This document shows, piece by piece, positions 46,078 to 55,054 of a stretch of 64,000 nucleotides of DNA (positions are counted from its first letter, which is position 1; each line of letters starts with the position of its first letter). The stretch comes from Mycolicibacterium pyrenivorans (GTDB lineage Bacteria > Actinomycetota > Actinomycetes > Mycobacteriales > Mycobacteriaceae), in the NCBI RefSeq assembly GCF_025821625.1, contig NZ_JACKSH010000089.1, positions 62,001 to 126,000 of the forward strand. The letters run 5' to 3'. A program made the position numbers and the translations under genes. The notes beneath the pieces were generated by a model. It did no database searches, had not been told where the DNA came from, and worked only from the letters and a program-made list of their open reading frames with translations.

Positions 46078-49000
46078 GTGTTCGTCGGCGAAGACCGCGT
46101 CATCTACAGCGCCTCCGATCTCGCCGCCGCCGCGCGCTGCGAGTACGCGCTGCTGCGCTCGTTCGACGCCCGGCTCGGCCGGGGTCCTGCGGTGTCGGCC
46201 GACGACGAACTGCTCGCCCGCACCGCCGAACTCGGTGGTGAACACGAACACCGGCATCTCGACGAGCTGCGGCAGTGCCGAGAGGTCGGCGACATCGTCG
46301 TCATCGGCCGCCCCGACTACACCGTCGCGGGCCTGTCCGCCGCGGCAGAGCAGACGCTGCGCGCGGTCCGGCGCCGGGCGCCCGTCATCTACCAGGCCGC
46401 GATGTTCGACGGCCGCTTCGTCGGCTTCGCCGACTTCCTGCTCCTCGAGGACACCCCCGACGGACCCCGCTACCGGCTGCGGGACACCAAGCTTGCCCGC
46501 TCGGTCAAGGTGGAGGCGCTGCTGCAGCTGGCCGCCTACGCCCAGACGCTGTCCGACGCCGGCGTCCCGGTGGCGCCCGAGGTCGACCTCGTGCTGGGCG
46601 ACGGAACCGCCGTCAGCTACCCGGTCGACGAACTGCTCCCGGTGTACCGGCCGCGGCGGGATGCGTTGCAGCGACTGCTCGACGAGCACCTTGCCTGCGG
46701 CGAGCCGGTGGCGTGGGAGAACGAGGACATCCGCGCCTGCTTCCGCTGTTCCGAATGCGAGGTGCAGGTCCGCGCGCACGGCGACCTGCTGCTGGTCGCG
46801 GGCATGCGGGTCAGCCAGCGAGCCCGACTGATCGACGCGGGCATCACCACCGTGCACGGCCTTGCCGGGCACAACGGCCCGATTCCCGAGCTGTCGACCC
46901 GCACGGTCACGGCACTGACCTCACAGGCCCGGCTGCAGGTCACCGACCGGGTGGACGGCAAGCCGCCGTACGTCGTCGTGGACGCCCAGCCTCTGATGGT
47001 GTTGCCCGACGCCGACAAGGGCGATCTGTTCTTCGACTTCGAGGGTGACCCGCTGTGGACGGCCGACGGGCACGAGTGGGGCCTGGAGTACCTGTGGGGC
47101 GTGCTCACGATGGCCGACGAGTTCCATCCCTTCTGGGCACACGACCGGGCCGAGGAGCGCCAGGCGCTGACCGACTTCCTCGCGATGGTCCGCAAGCGAC
47201 GGCGGCGCCACCCCGGCATGCACATCTACCACTACGCCGCCTATGAGAAGAGCACGCTGTTGCGGCTGGCGGGCCGCTACGGCGTCGGCGAGAACGAGGT
47301 CGACGAGTTGCTGCGCGAGGGCGTCCTCGTCGACCTCTATCCCTTGGTGCGCAAGAGCATCCGGGTGGGCGCGGAGAACTACAGCATCAAGTCCCTCGAG
47401 CCGCTCTACATGGGCAACGAGCTGCGTGCCGGCGAGGTCACCACGGCCACCGCGTCGATCACCGAGTACGCCCGCTTCTGCGAGCTGCGCGACGCCGGAC
47501 AGGCCGACGACGCCGCGACGGTGCTCAAGGAGATCGAGGAGTACAACCGCTACGACTGCCGGTCGACGCGTCGGCTGCGCGACTGGCTGATGGCCCGGGC
47601 CATCGAGTCCGAGGTGCCGCCGCGGGGACCCGTCACCGTGACAGGTGCCGCCGCGGAGGCCGAGGTCGCCGACGCCGTGGAGAAGAAGCTGTCGAAGTTC
47701 GCCGGCGACGGTGTCGAGGCGCGGACACGTGAGCAGGTCGCCATCGCGATGTTCGCGGCCGCCAAGGGTTTTCACAAACGCGAGGACAAGCCGTTCTGGT
47801 GGGGTCACTTCGACCGCGTCAACAACCCCGTCGACGAATGGGCCGACAACACCGACGTGTTCGTCGCCGAGAAGTCCGCCGTCACGGTGGACTGGCATCA
47901 ACCGCCAAGGGCCCGCAAGCCGCAGCGGCACATCACGCTGGTCGGTGAACTCGCCAACGGCGCGCTCTCGACGTCGATGTACGCGTTGTACGACCCGCCG
48001 TCCCCGCCGGGCCTGGCCGAGGACCCGGATCGTCGCGGATTCGGCACCGTCACGGTGCTCGAGTGTGACGACCCCGAGGTGCCCACCGCGGTGCTGGTGT
48101 GCGAGCGGCAACCCAAGAACGGCGGCCCGCACACCCAGGTGCCCTTCGCGCTCACCCCGGGACCGCCGATCAGCACCAAGCCGCTGCAGGAGGCGATCGC
48201 CACCATCGCGGCCGCCGTCGCCGACGGACTGCCCGAACTCCGCCAGGACGCGGTGACCGACCTGCTGCTGCGCCGTCCGCCCCGCACCCTCAGCGGTGAT
48301 CCACTTCCCCGCGGCGGCGACGCCGCCGCGGACATCACCGGCGCGCTGCTGGACCTCGACGCCTCCTATCTCGCCGTTCACGGACCGCCCGGCACCGGCA
48401 AGACCTTCACCTCCGCGAAGGTGATCGCCACGCTCGTCAACACCCACCGCTGGCGCATCGGGGTGGTCGCACAGTCGCATGCGGTGGTCGAAAACCTGTT
48501 CCGCGACGTCCTCGGTGCCGGTGTGGACGGGGCGCGGGTGGCCAAGAAACTCAACACCGTCAGCAACGGCTGGACCGAGATCGGCAACCCGGAGTTCGCC
48601 GGCTTCATCGCCGGCAACGACGGCTGTGTCGTCGGCGGCACCGCGTGGGACTTCGCCAGCGACAACAAGATTCCCGCCGAGAGCCTGGACCTCCTGGTCG
48701 TCGAGGAGGCCGGGCAGTTCAGCCTCGCCAACACGATCGCGGTATCCCGCGCGGCGCGCAACCTGCTGCTGCTCGGCGATCCCCAGCAGCTGCCCCAGGT
48801 CAGCCAGGGCACCCATCCCGAGCCCGTCGACGGCTCCGCGCTGGCCTGGCTGGTCGACGGCCATCACACGCTGCCACCCGAGCGCGGCTACTTCCTCGAC
48901 CTCACCTACCGGATGCACCCCGACGTGTGCCGGGCGGTTTCGCGGCTGTCCTACGACGGCCGGCTCCACTCACACGAGGCGAGGACCGGTGCGCGTCGAC

Positions 49001-49506
49001 TCGCCGGGGTCGCGCCCGGAGTGCGGACGCTCACCGTCGACCACCACGGCAACGCCACCGAGAGCCCGGAGGAGGCGGCGGCGATCGTCGCCGAGATCCA
49101 GCGTCTGCTGGGTACGGCGTGGACCGACGAAGACGGCACCCGGTCCTTGGCCCAGACCGACGTCCTCGTCGTCACCCCGTACAACGCCCAGGTCGTTCAG
49201 GTCCGCCGCCGGCTGGACGAGGCGGGGCTCACCGGGGTGCGGGCAGGCACCGTCGACAAGTTCCAGGGACAGCAGGCGCCGGTGGTGTTCGTCTCGATGA
49301 CGGCGTCCTCGATCGACGACGTGCCCCGCGGCATCGCGTTCCTGCTGAACCGGAACCGGCTCAACGTCGCGGTGAGCCGGGCCAAGTACCTCGCCGTGAT
49401 CGTGCGCTCCGCGCAACTGACCGAGTACCTGCCCGGCACGCCGGATCGCCTGGTGGAGTTGGGGGCGTTTCTGGCGCTGAGCACATGTGATACACCCACG
49501 GGGTGA
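46078..49506 (+). CDS. RecB-like nuclease / RNase H-like / superfamily 1 helicase fusion (Rv1251c-type)
   Basis: This very large protein has 1142 residues. The N-terminal about 300 residues form a RecB-family nuclease domain: RLRDTKLARS with Asp and Lys in the active site, and CFRCSECEVQ near a metal site. The middle has DLFFDFEGDPLW, a DEDD/RNase H-like fold (TM0106 family). The C-terminal half is a superfamily 1 helicase: Walker A GPPGTGKT at about 769-776, Walker B LLVVEEAGQF, LLGDPQQLPQV and RNRLNVAVSRAK. It matches Rv1251c, whose function is not established. A DNA or RNA processing role is inferred. Its stop overlaps the next gene by four bases. Confidence 0.9.
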   Translation: MFVGEDRVIYSASDLAAAARCEYALLRSFDARLGRGPAVSADDELLARTAELGGEHEHRHLDELRQCREVGDIVVIGRPDYTVAGLSAAAEQTLRAVRRRAPVIYQAAMFDGRFVGFADFLLLEDTPDGPRYRLRDTKLARSVKVEALLQLAAYAQTLSDAGVPVAPEVDLVLGDGTAVSYPVDELLPVYRPRRDALQRLLDEHLACGEPVAWENEDIRACFRCSECEVQVRAHGDLLLVAGMRVSQRARLIDAGITTVHGLAGHNGPIPELSTRTVTALTSQARLQVTDRVDGKPPYVVVDAQPLMVLPDADKGDLFFDFEGDPLWTADGHEWGLEYLWGVLTMADEFHPFWAHDRAEERQALTDFLAMVRKRRRRHPGMHIYHYAAYEKSTLLRLAGRYGVGENEVDELLREGVLVDLYPLVRKSIRVGAENYSIKSLEPLYMGNELRAGEVTTATASITEYARFCELRDAGQADDAATVLKEIEEYNRYDCRSTRRLRDWLMARAIESEVPPRGPVTVTGAAAEAEVADAVEKKLSKFAGDGVEARTREQVAIAMFAAAKGFHKREDKPFWWGHFDRVNNPVDEWADNTDVFVAEKSAVTVDWHQPPRARKPQRHITLVGELANGALSTSMYALYDPPSPPGLAEDPDRRGFGTVTVLECDDPEVPTAVLVCERQPKNGGPHTQVPFALTPGPPISTKPLQEAIATIAAAVADGLPELRQDAVTDLLLRRPPRTLSGDPLPRGGDAAADITGALLDLDASYLAVHGPPGTGKTFTSAKVIATLVNTHRWRIGVVAQSHAVVENLFRDVLGAGVDGARVAKKLNTVSNGWTEIGNPEFAGFIAGNDGCVVGGTAWDFASDNKIPAESLDLLVVEEAGQFSLANTIAVSRAARNLLLLGDPQQLPQVSQGTHPEPVDGSALAWLVDGHHTLPPERGYFLDLTYRMHPDVCRAVSRLSYDGRLHSHEARTGARRLAGVAPGVRTLTVDHHGNATESPEEAAAIVAEIQRLLGTAWTDEDGTRSLAQTDVLVVTPYNAQVVQVRRRLDEAGLTGVRAGTVDKFQGQQAPVVFVSMTASSIDDVPRGIAFLLNRNRLNVAVSRAKYLAVIVRSAQLTEYLPGTPDRLVELGAFLALSTCDTPTG

Positions 49507-50861
49507 CCGAAGCGCTTACCGAACGGCTCGCGGTGATCGTCGGGGCCGGCTACGTGAGCACCGATTCCGACGTGCTGGACGGCCGTAGCGTCGACCACAC
49601 CGGGCGATATCGGGGTCACGCCAGCGCGCTGGTGCGGCCCGGATCCGACGCCGAGGTCGCCGCGGTGCTCGACGTCTGCCGCGACGCCGGTGTCTGCGTC
49701 ACCGTGCAGGGCGGGCGGACCTCACTGGTGGCGGGCACGGTGCCCGAACACGACGACGTGCTGCTCTCGACCGAACGGCTGCGCGAGGTGGGTGAGGTCG
49801 ACGTGGCCGAGCGCCGCGTCCACGTCGGCGCCGGGGTGACCCTGGCCGAGGTGCAACGGGTGGCGAGCGCGGCGGGCCTGGTGTTCGGGGTCGACCTGGC
49901 GGCCCGGGATTCGGCCACCGTCGGCGGGATGGCGTCGACGAATGCGGGCGGCCTGCGCACCGTCTGTTATGGCAACATGGGCGAGCAGGTGATCGGGCTG
50001 GACGTGGTGCTGCCCGACGGCTCGGTGGTGCACCGGCACAGCCGGGTCCGCAGCGACAACACCGGCTATGACCTGGCGTCGCTGTTCGTCGGCGCGGAGG
50101 GCACGCTCGGCGTCATCACCGGCCTCGATCTGCGTCTGCACCCCGCACGGCGCCAACGCGTCACCGCCATCTGCGGATTCGCCGACCTGGACGCTCTGGT
50201 CGCGACGGGCCGGGTGTTCCGCGACATGGAGGGCATCGCGGCACTGGAGCTCATCGACGCCCGCGCCAGCGCGCTGACCGCCGAGCACGTCGGCGTCGCG
50301 GCGCCGGTCAAGGGCGCCTGGCAGCTGCTGATCGAGTTGGCCCACGAGACGGATCTGACGGAGCGCCTCGCGGACGCCCTGGAGGACGCCCAGCTCAGCG
50401 GCGAGCCGGCAGTCGGGGTGGACGCAGGTGCGCAGCAGCGGCTCTGGCAGGTGCGTGAGGCGGTCGCGGAAGTGCTTGGTGTCTACGGGCCTCCGCTGAA
50501 ATTCGATGTCTCGCTTCCGCTTTCCGCCATCCGACGGTTCGCCGACGAATCCGAAGCCCTGGTGGCCGCGCATGCACCGGACGCCATCCCGGTGCTGTTC
50601 GGACACATCGGCGAAGGCAACCTGCACCTCAACATCGTGCGCTGCGCGCTCACCGGCGAGCGCGAACGCGCCCTCTACTCGTCGATGATGGAGTTGATCG
50701 CCCGCAGCGGCGGCAATGTCAGCTCCGAACACGGTGTGGGCAGCCGCAAGCGCGACTACGTGTCGATGTCGCGCACCGACGCCGACATCGCCGCGATGAG
50801 GGCACTCAAGACGGCGTTCGATCCGGACGGCTATCTGAACCGCGCGGTGCTGTTCGGCTGA
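49503..50861 (+). CDS. FAD-linked oxidase, D-2-hydroxy-acid dehydrogenase-like
   Basis: This VAO-type flavoprotein has 452 residues. The FAD pyrophosphate region is VTVQGGRTSLVAGTVPEHDD. GGMASTNAGGLRTVCYGNMG and LFVGAEGTLGVITGLDLRLH follow. The C-terminal part has FGHIGEGNLHLNIVR and SSEHGVGSRKRDY, the typical end of D-2-hydroxyglutarate or D-lactate dehydrogenases. The GTG start overlaps the helicase stop (GTGA), so the two are coupled though unrelated in function. It is a paralogue of the protein at 38466-39830. Confidence 0.9.
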   Translation: MTEALTERLAVIVGAGYVSTDSDVLDGRSVDHTGRYRGHASALVRPGSDAEVAAVLDVCRDAGVCVTVQGGRTSLVAGTVPEHDDVLLSTERLREVGEVDVAERRVHVGAGVTLAEVQRVASAAGLVFGVDLAARDSATVGGMASTNAGGLRTVCYGNMGEQVIGLDVVLPDGSVVHRHSRVRSDNTGYDLASLFVGAEGTLGVITGLDLRLHPARRQRVTAICGFADLDALVATGRVFRDMEGIAALELIDARASALTAEHVGVAAPVKGAWQLLIELAHETDLTERLADALEDAQLSGEPAVGVDAGAQQRLWQVREAVAEVLGVYGPPLKFDVSLPLSAIRRFADESEALVAAHAPDAIPVLFGHIGEGNLHLNIVRCALTGERERALYSSMMELIARSGGNVSSEHGVGSRKRDYVSMSRTDADIAAMRALKTAFDPDGYLNRAVLFG

Positions 50862-50881
50862 GGTCACCACACCGTCGGGCG

Positions 50882-50899
50882 GTGGTCCCCGGGGACCAC
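50882..50899. promoter_or_regulatory. Perfect 18-bp palindrome upstream of flavoprotein gene
   Basis: GTGGTCCCCGGGGACCAC is self-complementary over all 18 bases. It sits 20 bases after the previous stop and 14 bases before the GTG at 50914. It could be an operator, or a hairpin separating the two genes; no U tract follows. Confidence 0.5.
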
Positions 50900-50913
50900 G
50901 TAGCGTCCCTGTC

Positions 50914-52320
50914 GTGGGGATCGAAGCTGACTACCTCGTCGTCGGAGCGGGCGCCATGGGGATGGCGTTCGTCGACACACTGCTGACCGAGACCCGCGAC
51001 ACCGTCGTGCTGGTCGACGAGAACCACCAGCCCGGCGGGCACTGGAACGCGGTGTACCCGTTCGTGCGGCTGCACCAGCCGTCGGCGTACTACGGCGTGA
51101 ACTCCCAAGCCCTCGGCAACGAGGACGCCATCGACACCGCAGGCCCCAACGAGGGATTCTTCGAACTGGCGACCGGCCACGAGGTGTGCGCGTACTACGA
51201 CCAGGTGATGCGCCGTCGGCTGCTGCCCACCGGCCGGCTGTCCTATTTTCCCGCCGCCCGATACCTGGGCGGCACCACATTCCGCACCCTCGACGGCGCC
51301 GAGCACACCGTGACGGTGCGCAAGCGGGTGGTCGATGCGACCTACCTGCTGACCGTGGTCCAGTCCATGAGAGCCGGGCCGCCGTTCGCGGTCGGCGACG
51401 GCGTCGACGTGGTGACCCCGAACGACCTGCCGCGCCGCGCCGCGGGCCGCCGGCACTACACGATCGTGGGCGGTGGCAAGACAGGCATGGACTGCTGCCT
51501 GTGGCTGCTGCGCAACGGCGTCCCGGCCGAGCGGTTGCGCTGGATCATGCCGCGCGACTCCTGGCTGCTGAACCGCGCCAACATCCAACCGGGTCAGGAG
51601 TTCGTGAAGCAGCTTCGGGACTCGATCAGCACCCGGATGGTGGCGATCACCGAGGCCGCTTCACTCGAGGATCTCTTCACCCGGCTGGAGGCCGACCAGA
51701 ACCTGCTCCGCCTCGACACCACCGTGCAGCCCACCATGTACCACTGCGCCATCGTGTCGCTCGGCGAGCTCGAGCAACTGCGCCTCATCGATGACGTGGT
51801 GCGGATGGGTCACATCGACAGGGTGGAACCGGACCGGTTGGTGTTGGACGACGGCACGATTCCGGTGCCGGCGCCCTCGCTCTACGTCGACTGCACGACA
51901 CCGGGCCTGCCGCGGCCCCCCTCGGTGCCGGTGTTCGACGGCGACCGGATCACCCTGCAGAGTGTGCGCGGATGCCAGCAGGTGTTCAGCGCGGCGTTCA
52001 TCGCCCACGTGGAGGCGGCCTACGGCGACCCCATTCAGAACGACGCCGTCCGCAACGACCTGTGCGAACCCATCCCCCACCCGGATGTGCCCATCGACTG
52101 GTTGCGGATCTTGTTTTCCGACAACCGTGCTCAGATAAGGTGGCTGAAGGACCCCGAGCTGATCGACTGGCTGAAGTCGTCGCGCCTCAACGTGCTGCGC
52201 GACCTGTTCCCGACGTTCCCGGCGGACCGGCCGCGGGTGCGGGAGAAGGCGGTCGGCGCGCTCACGGTGGCGCTCGACAAGACCAACGAACGGCTCGCCG
52301 CGTTGATGCACGCGGGTTAG
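50914..52320 (+). CDS. FAD/NAD(P)-binding flavoprotein of unknown function
   Basis: This protein of 468 residues begins with a dinucleotide fold (YLVVGAGAMGMAFVDTLL) and a following acidic residue (VVLVDENHQPGGHWN) that should bind the ribose of FAD. A second fold, HYTIVGGGKTGMDCCLWLLR near residue 190, likely binds NAD(P)H. This two-fold layout is that of FAD-containing monooxygenase-like enzymes. The C-terminal helical domain contains RVREKAVGALTVALDKTNER. The start is GTG 50914. I cannot assign a substrate. It lies close to the likely chromosome rearrangement point. Confidence 0.82.
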   Translation: MGIEADYLVVGAGAMGMAFVDTLLTETRDTVVLVDENHQPGGHWNAVYPFVRLHQPSAYYGVNSQALGNEDAIDTAGPNEGFFELATGHEVCAYYDQVMRRRLLPTGRLSYFPAARYLGGTTFRTLDGAEHTVTVRKRVVDATYLLTVVQSMRAGPPFAVGDGVDVVTPNDLPRRAAGRRHYTIVGGGKTGMDCCLWLLRNGVPAERLRWIMPRDSWLLNRANIQPGQEFVKQLRDSISTRMVAITEAASLEDLFTRLEADQNLLRLDTTVQPTMYHCAIVSLGELEQLRLIDDVVRMGHIDRVEPDRLVLDDGTIPVPAPSLYVDCTTPGLPRPPSVPVFDGDRITLQSVRGCQQVFSAAFIAHVEAAYGDPIQNDAVRNDLCEPIPHPDVPIDWLRILFSDNRAQIRWLKDPELIDWLKSSRLNVLRDLFPTFPADRPRVREKAVGALTVALDKTNERLAALMHAG

Positions 52321-52465
52321 TCGCGTGTGATCGGGTGTTCCGCGCCTGGGATCGAGATTGACATCACGGCTGCGATCTGACGGCGCTTGGGGGGTTGTCG
52401 CGGCCATGGTGTCGATTTCGCTGTGAGAGCGGCGTGCCGAACGACCCCGGACGAAGCGCCTGGCC
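52321..52465. other. Intergenic segment at the synteny break
   Basis: These 145 bases hold no gene. They begin with TCGCGTGTGATCGGGTGTTC and include GATCGAGATTGACATCACGG, which look like dispersed mycobacterial intergenic sequence. The segment separates a plus-strand flavoprotein from the 3' end of nudC, so it also lies between convergent genes. Confidence 0.4.
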
Positions 52466-53398
52466 TTAATCCAGCGCCGCCCAGGACTCGATGATCTCCC
52501 GGGCGATGGAGATGGACCCAGGCAGCAGCAGCCGCGACGTGCTGCCGCTGCTCCAGTCCCCCTGCTCCAGTGCTTCGCGTATCTCGCTGCGGGTGAACCA
52601 GGCGGCCTCGGCGATCTCACCGTCGTTGAACGAGAACTCCTGCTCCGGGTCACCGATGGCGTGGAAGCCGATCATCAGCGACCGCGGGAACGGCCACGGC
52701 TGGCTGCCCAGATACTCGACGTCGGTGACGGTCAGACCGATCTCCTCGGCGATCTCGCGGACCACGCAGGATTCGAACGACTCACCGGCCTCCACGAAGC
52801 CGGCGAGGATCGAGAACAGCCGCTGCGGCCACAACGTCTGACGGGCCAGCACCGCGCGGTCGTGACCGTCGTGCACCAGGCAGATCACCGCGGGGTCGAT
52901 GCGGGGGAACTCCTCGTGACCCGTCACGGGGTTGACCCGCGACCACCCGGCCTTGACCGGCTTGGTCGGTGCCCCGTCGACGGGGCTGAACCGGGAGCTG
53001 TCATGCCAGTTCAGCAGCGCGGTGGCGGTCGCCACCAGTTGCGCGCTGACGTCGTCGAAGATCTGGCCGGCGCGTCGCAGGTCGAGCACCTCCGCCGGTG
53101 CCCTGGGATCCTCGGGGGCTTCCAGCTCGGCGCGGATCGCCCACGCGTGCCGTCCGTCGTCGAGACGACCCAGGAACACGGCGTCTTCCGGCGGTGCGTC
53201 GCCCACCGTGCCGGCCCGGCCGAGAACGACTCTGCCGTCGGAGATCAGCACCTGGTTTCGCCGGTCCACGCGCAGCAGCAGCGCGTCCGGCCATCCGGCG
53301 ACGGCCGCGTCGACGTCGGTGCGCAGGGTGTCCGCCCGGTCGGCCCCGACCCGGGAGAGCAGCGGAACGTTGCGCAGCCTGAACCCTGACGGGTTCAT
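52466..53398 (-). CDS. nudC: NADH pyrophosphatase NudC
   Basis: This Nudix hydrolase cleaves NADH/NAD+ and NAD-capped RNA. It has 310 residues. The Nudix box is GFVEAGESFESCVVREIAEE followed by IGL. The NADH-specific motif SQPWPFPRSLM follows. The N-terminal domain and PRIDPAVICLVHDG are typical. The zinc-ribbon cysteines of E. coli NudC are replaced: the region reads WHDSSRFSPVDGAPTKPVKA. The same loss occurs in my memory of Rv3199c, so it is a mycobacterial trait. The gene follows the potassium-channel gene, with a tandem repeat in between. Confidence 0.94.
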   Translation of the reverse strand: MNPSGFRLRNVPLLSRVGADRADTLRTDVDAAVAGWPDALLLRVDRRNQVLISDGRVVLGRAGTVGDAPPEDAVFLGRLDDGRHAWAIRAELEAPEDPRAPAEVLDLRRAGQIFDDVSAQLVATATALLNWHDSSRFSPVDGAPTKPVKAGWSRVNPVTGHEEFPRIDPAVICLVHDGHDRAVLARQTLWPQRLFSILAGFVEAGESFESCVVREIAEEIGLTVTDVEYLGSQPWPFPRSLMIGFHAIGDPEQEFSFNDGEIAEAAWFTRSEIREALEQGDWSSGSTSRLLLPGSISIAREIIESWAALD

Positions 53399-53410
53399 CG
53401 GTATCGCCTG

Positions 53411-53520
53411 CTCATCGCTGCCCTCTGCTCTTCGCGCAAGCGACTCATCGCTGCCCTCTGCTCTTCGCGCAAGCGCTCACTGGTGCCCTCTGCTCTTCGC
53501 GCGAGCGCTCACTCATCGCT
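53411..53520. repeat. 32-33 bp tandem repeat (about three units) at the K-channel 3' end
   Basis: Units start at 53411, 53444 and 53476. All share GCCCTCTGCTCTTCGCGC followed by AAGCG or GAGCG. The first two are nearly identical and the third has a few changes (CACTGGTG for CATCGCTG). A fourth partial copy runs into the stop codon of the channel gene at 53513-53515. On the minus strand the core reads GCGCGAAGAGCAGAGGGC, which I recall as a dispersed intergenic motif in rapidly growing mycobacteria. Confidence 0.8.
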
Positions 53521-54592
53521 CGGCATCCGCGCTGCGGATGTACAGCAGCCGGTCCCCCAGCTCGAGCGCGTCGACCTTCGGGTCATCGACGCGGATCAGC
53601 TTCTTGTCGCGCACCACCCCCAGCACGATGTCGTGCAGGTGCCGCGGCGACCCGCCGGCCTCTTTCGGAGTGATCTCCCGTTCGGCGATCGCGAAGCCCG
53701 CGTCGGGGGTCAACAGGTCCTCCATCATCTCGACGACGCTGGGTGTCTGCACGGCGATGCCGAGCAGGCGGCCGGCGGTCTCGGAGGTCACCACAGTGGA
53801 GTCCGCGCCAGACTGCAGGAGCAGATGCTGATTCTCGGCCTCACGTACCGCGGCGATGATCTTGGCGTGGGGCGCGAGCTCACGGGCCGTCAACGTCACG
53901 AGCACGGCCGTGTCGTCGCGGTTGGTGGCGACGATGATCGACTTGGCATGTTGGGCGCTGGCCAGCCGCAGGATCTCGGAGTCGGTGGCGCTGCCGCGGA
54001 CGGTGACCAGGCCCGCGCCTTTCGCACGGCCGAGGGCCACCGGATCCTCGTCGACGACCACGATGTCCCCGGGCGCCATTTCGTCCCCGACCATCGCGGC
54101 CACTGCGGTGCGGCCCTTGGTGCCGTAGCCGATGACCACTGTGTGGTTGCGCACCTTGTTCCTCCACTGCTGGATTTTGAAAGCTTGTCGGGACTCCGTG
54201 GTCAGCGTCTCCACCGTGGTACCGATCAGCACGATCAGGAACGCCACCCGAAGCGGCGTGATTATGACGATGTTGACGAACCTGGCGGTGTCGGTGATCG
54301 GCGCGATGTCACCGTATCCAGTCGTCGACAGGGAGACCGTCGCGTAGTAGAAGCAGTCGAGCAGTGACAGGCCATTCTTCTGGGTGTCGCTGTACCCGTC
54401 GCGATCGATGTAGACGATGAGGACGACCGCGCACAACACGCCCAGCGCGATCACGATCCGCTTGGTGATGCGCACCCAGGGACTCGCCACGTCCTGCGGG
54501 ATCTCGACGCGGTTGACGAGCGAATGCACCGGCTGATCGGCCAAAGACTGGTTGATTCTGCCGAGCCGCCGCCGCAAGCGACCTCTAGCCAT
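53513..54592 (-). CDS. Ion channel with TrkA-N domain (Rv3200c-type)
   Basis: This protein of 359 residues is a two-helix potassium-type channel fused to a regulatory domain. The N-terminal region has a first helix (IVIALGVLCAVVLIVY). The pore filter is TTGYGD at about residues 90-95, and a second helix is FVNIVIITPLRVAFLIVLIG. The TrkA-N/RCK domain starts at VVIGYGTKGRTAVAAM with the NAD-binding glycines, and a TrkA-C domain follows. It fits K+ efflux or membrane potential control. The start is the ATG at 54592. The stop falls in the tandem repeat. Confidence 0.92.
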   Translation of the reverse strand: MARGRLRRRLGRINQSLADQPVHSLVNRVEIPQDVASPWVRITKRIVIALGVLCAVVLIVYIDRDGYSDTQKNGLSLLDCFYYATVSLSTTGYGDIAPITDTARFVNIVIITPLRVAFLIVLIGTTVETLTTESRQAFKIQQWRNKVRNHTVVIGYGTKGRTAVAAMVGDEMAPGDIVVVDEDPVALGRAKGAGLVTVRGSATDSEILRLASAQHAKSIIVATNRDDTAVLVTLTARELAPHAKIIAAVREAENQHLLLQSGADSTVVTSETAGRLLGIAVQTPSVVEMMEDLLTPDAGFAIAEREITPKEAGGSPRHLHDIVLGVVRDKKLIRVDDPKVDALELGDRLLYIRSADAER

Positions 54593-54638
54593 GAGGGTCC
54601 GTCACCGTTGGGGGCTGCCGCACCAGCACAATGTAACC

Positions 54639-55043
54639 ATGACCTCCCCTTTGCCCGAACTGCAACAGATCACCACGTCGTCGCGCGGCGCCAAGATGGG
54701 CGCCTGGCTGATCGGAATGGGGCTGCTGCATTTCGCCGCCCCCAAGCCGTTCGACGGCATCGTCCCGGAGGAGCTTCCCGGCACTCAGCGGTTCTACACC
54801 TACGCCTCGGGGGTTGCGGAGGTCGCCGTCGGCGGACTGCTGGTCGCCCCCAAGACCCGCCGCGTCGGCGCGCTGGCGGCCATTGCCCTGTTCGTCGGGG
54901 TGTTCCCGGGCAACGTGAACATGGTCCGGCTGTGGTTCAAGGATCCGACGAAGCCACTGCCGATGCGGGTGGTCGCCATCGCACGGCTGCCGCTGCAGAT
55001 CCCGATGATCACCCAGGCGTTGAAGGTCTACCGCGAAAGCTGA
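54639..55043 (+). CDS. DoxX-like membrane protein
   Basis: This integral membrane protein has 134 residues and about four hydrophobic segments: WLIGMGLLHFAAP, VAEVAVGGLLVAP, VGALAAIALFVGVFPGNVNM and the C-terminal LPLQIPMITQALK. The pattern resembles the DoxX/DUF4267 group, whose roles are poorly defined. ATG 54639 follows a possible promoter near the channel start. It sits between the channel and adnB and converges on adnB, with 11 bases between the stops. Confidence 0.75.
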   Translation: MTSPLPELQQITTSSRGAKMGAWLIGMGLLHFAAPKPFDGIVPEELPGTQRFYTYASGVAEVAVGGLLVAPKTRRVGALAAIALFVGVFPGNVNMVRLWFKDPTKPLPMRVVAIARLPLQIPMITQALKVYRES

Positions 55044-55054
55044 TCGGGCGACGA

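Noticed and set aside
53411..53520. Tandem repeats considered as a CRISPR array
   Set aside because: The units abut without unique spacers.
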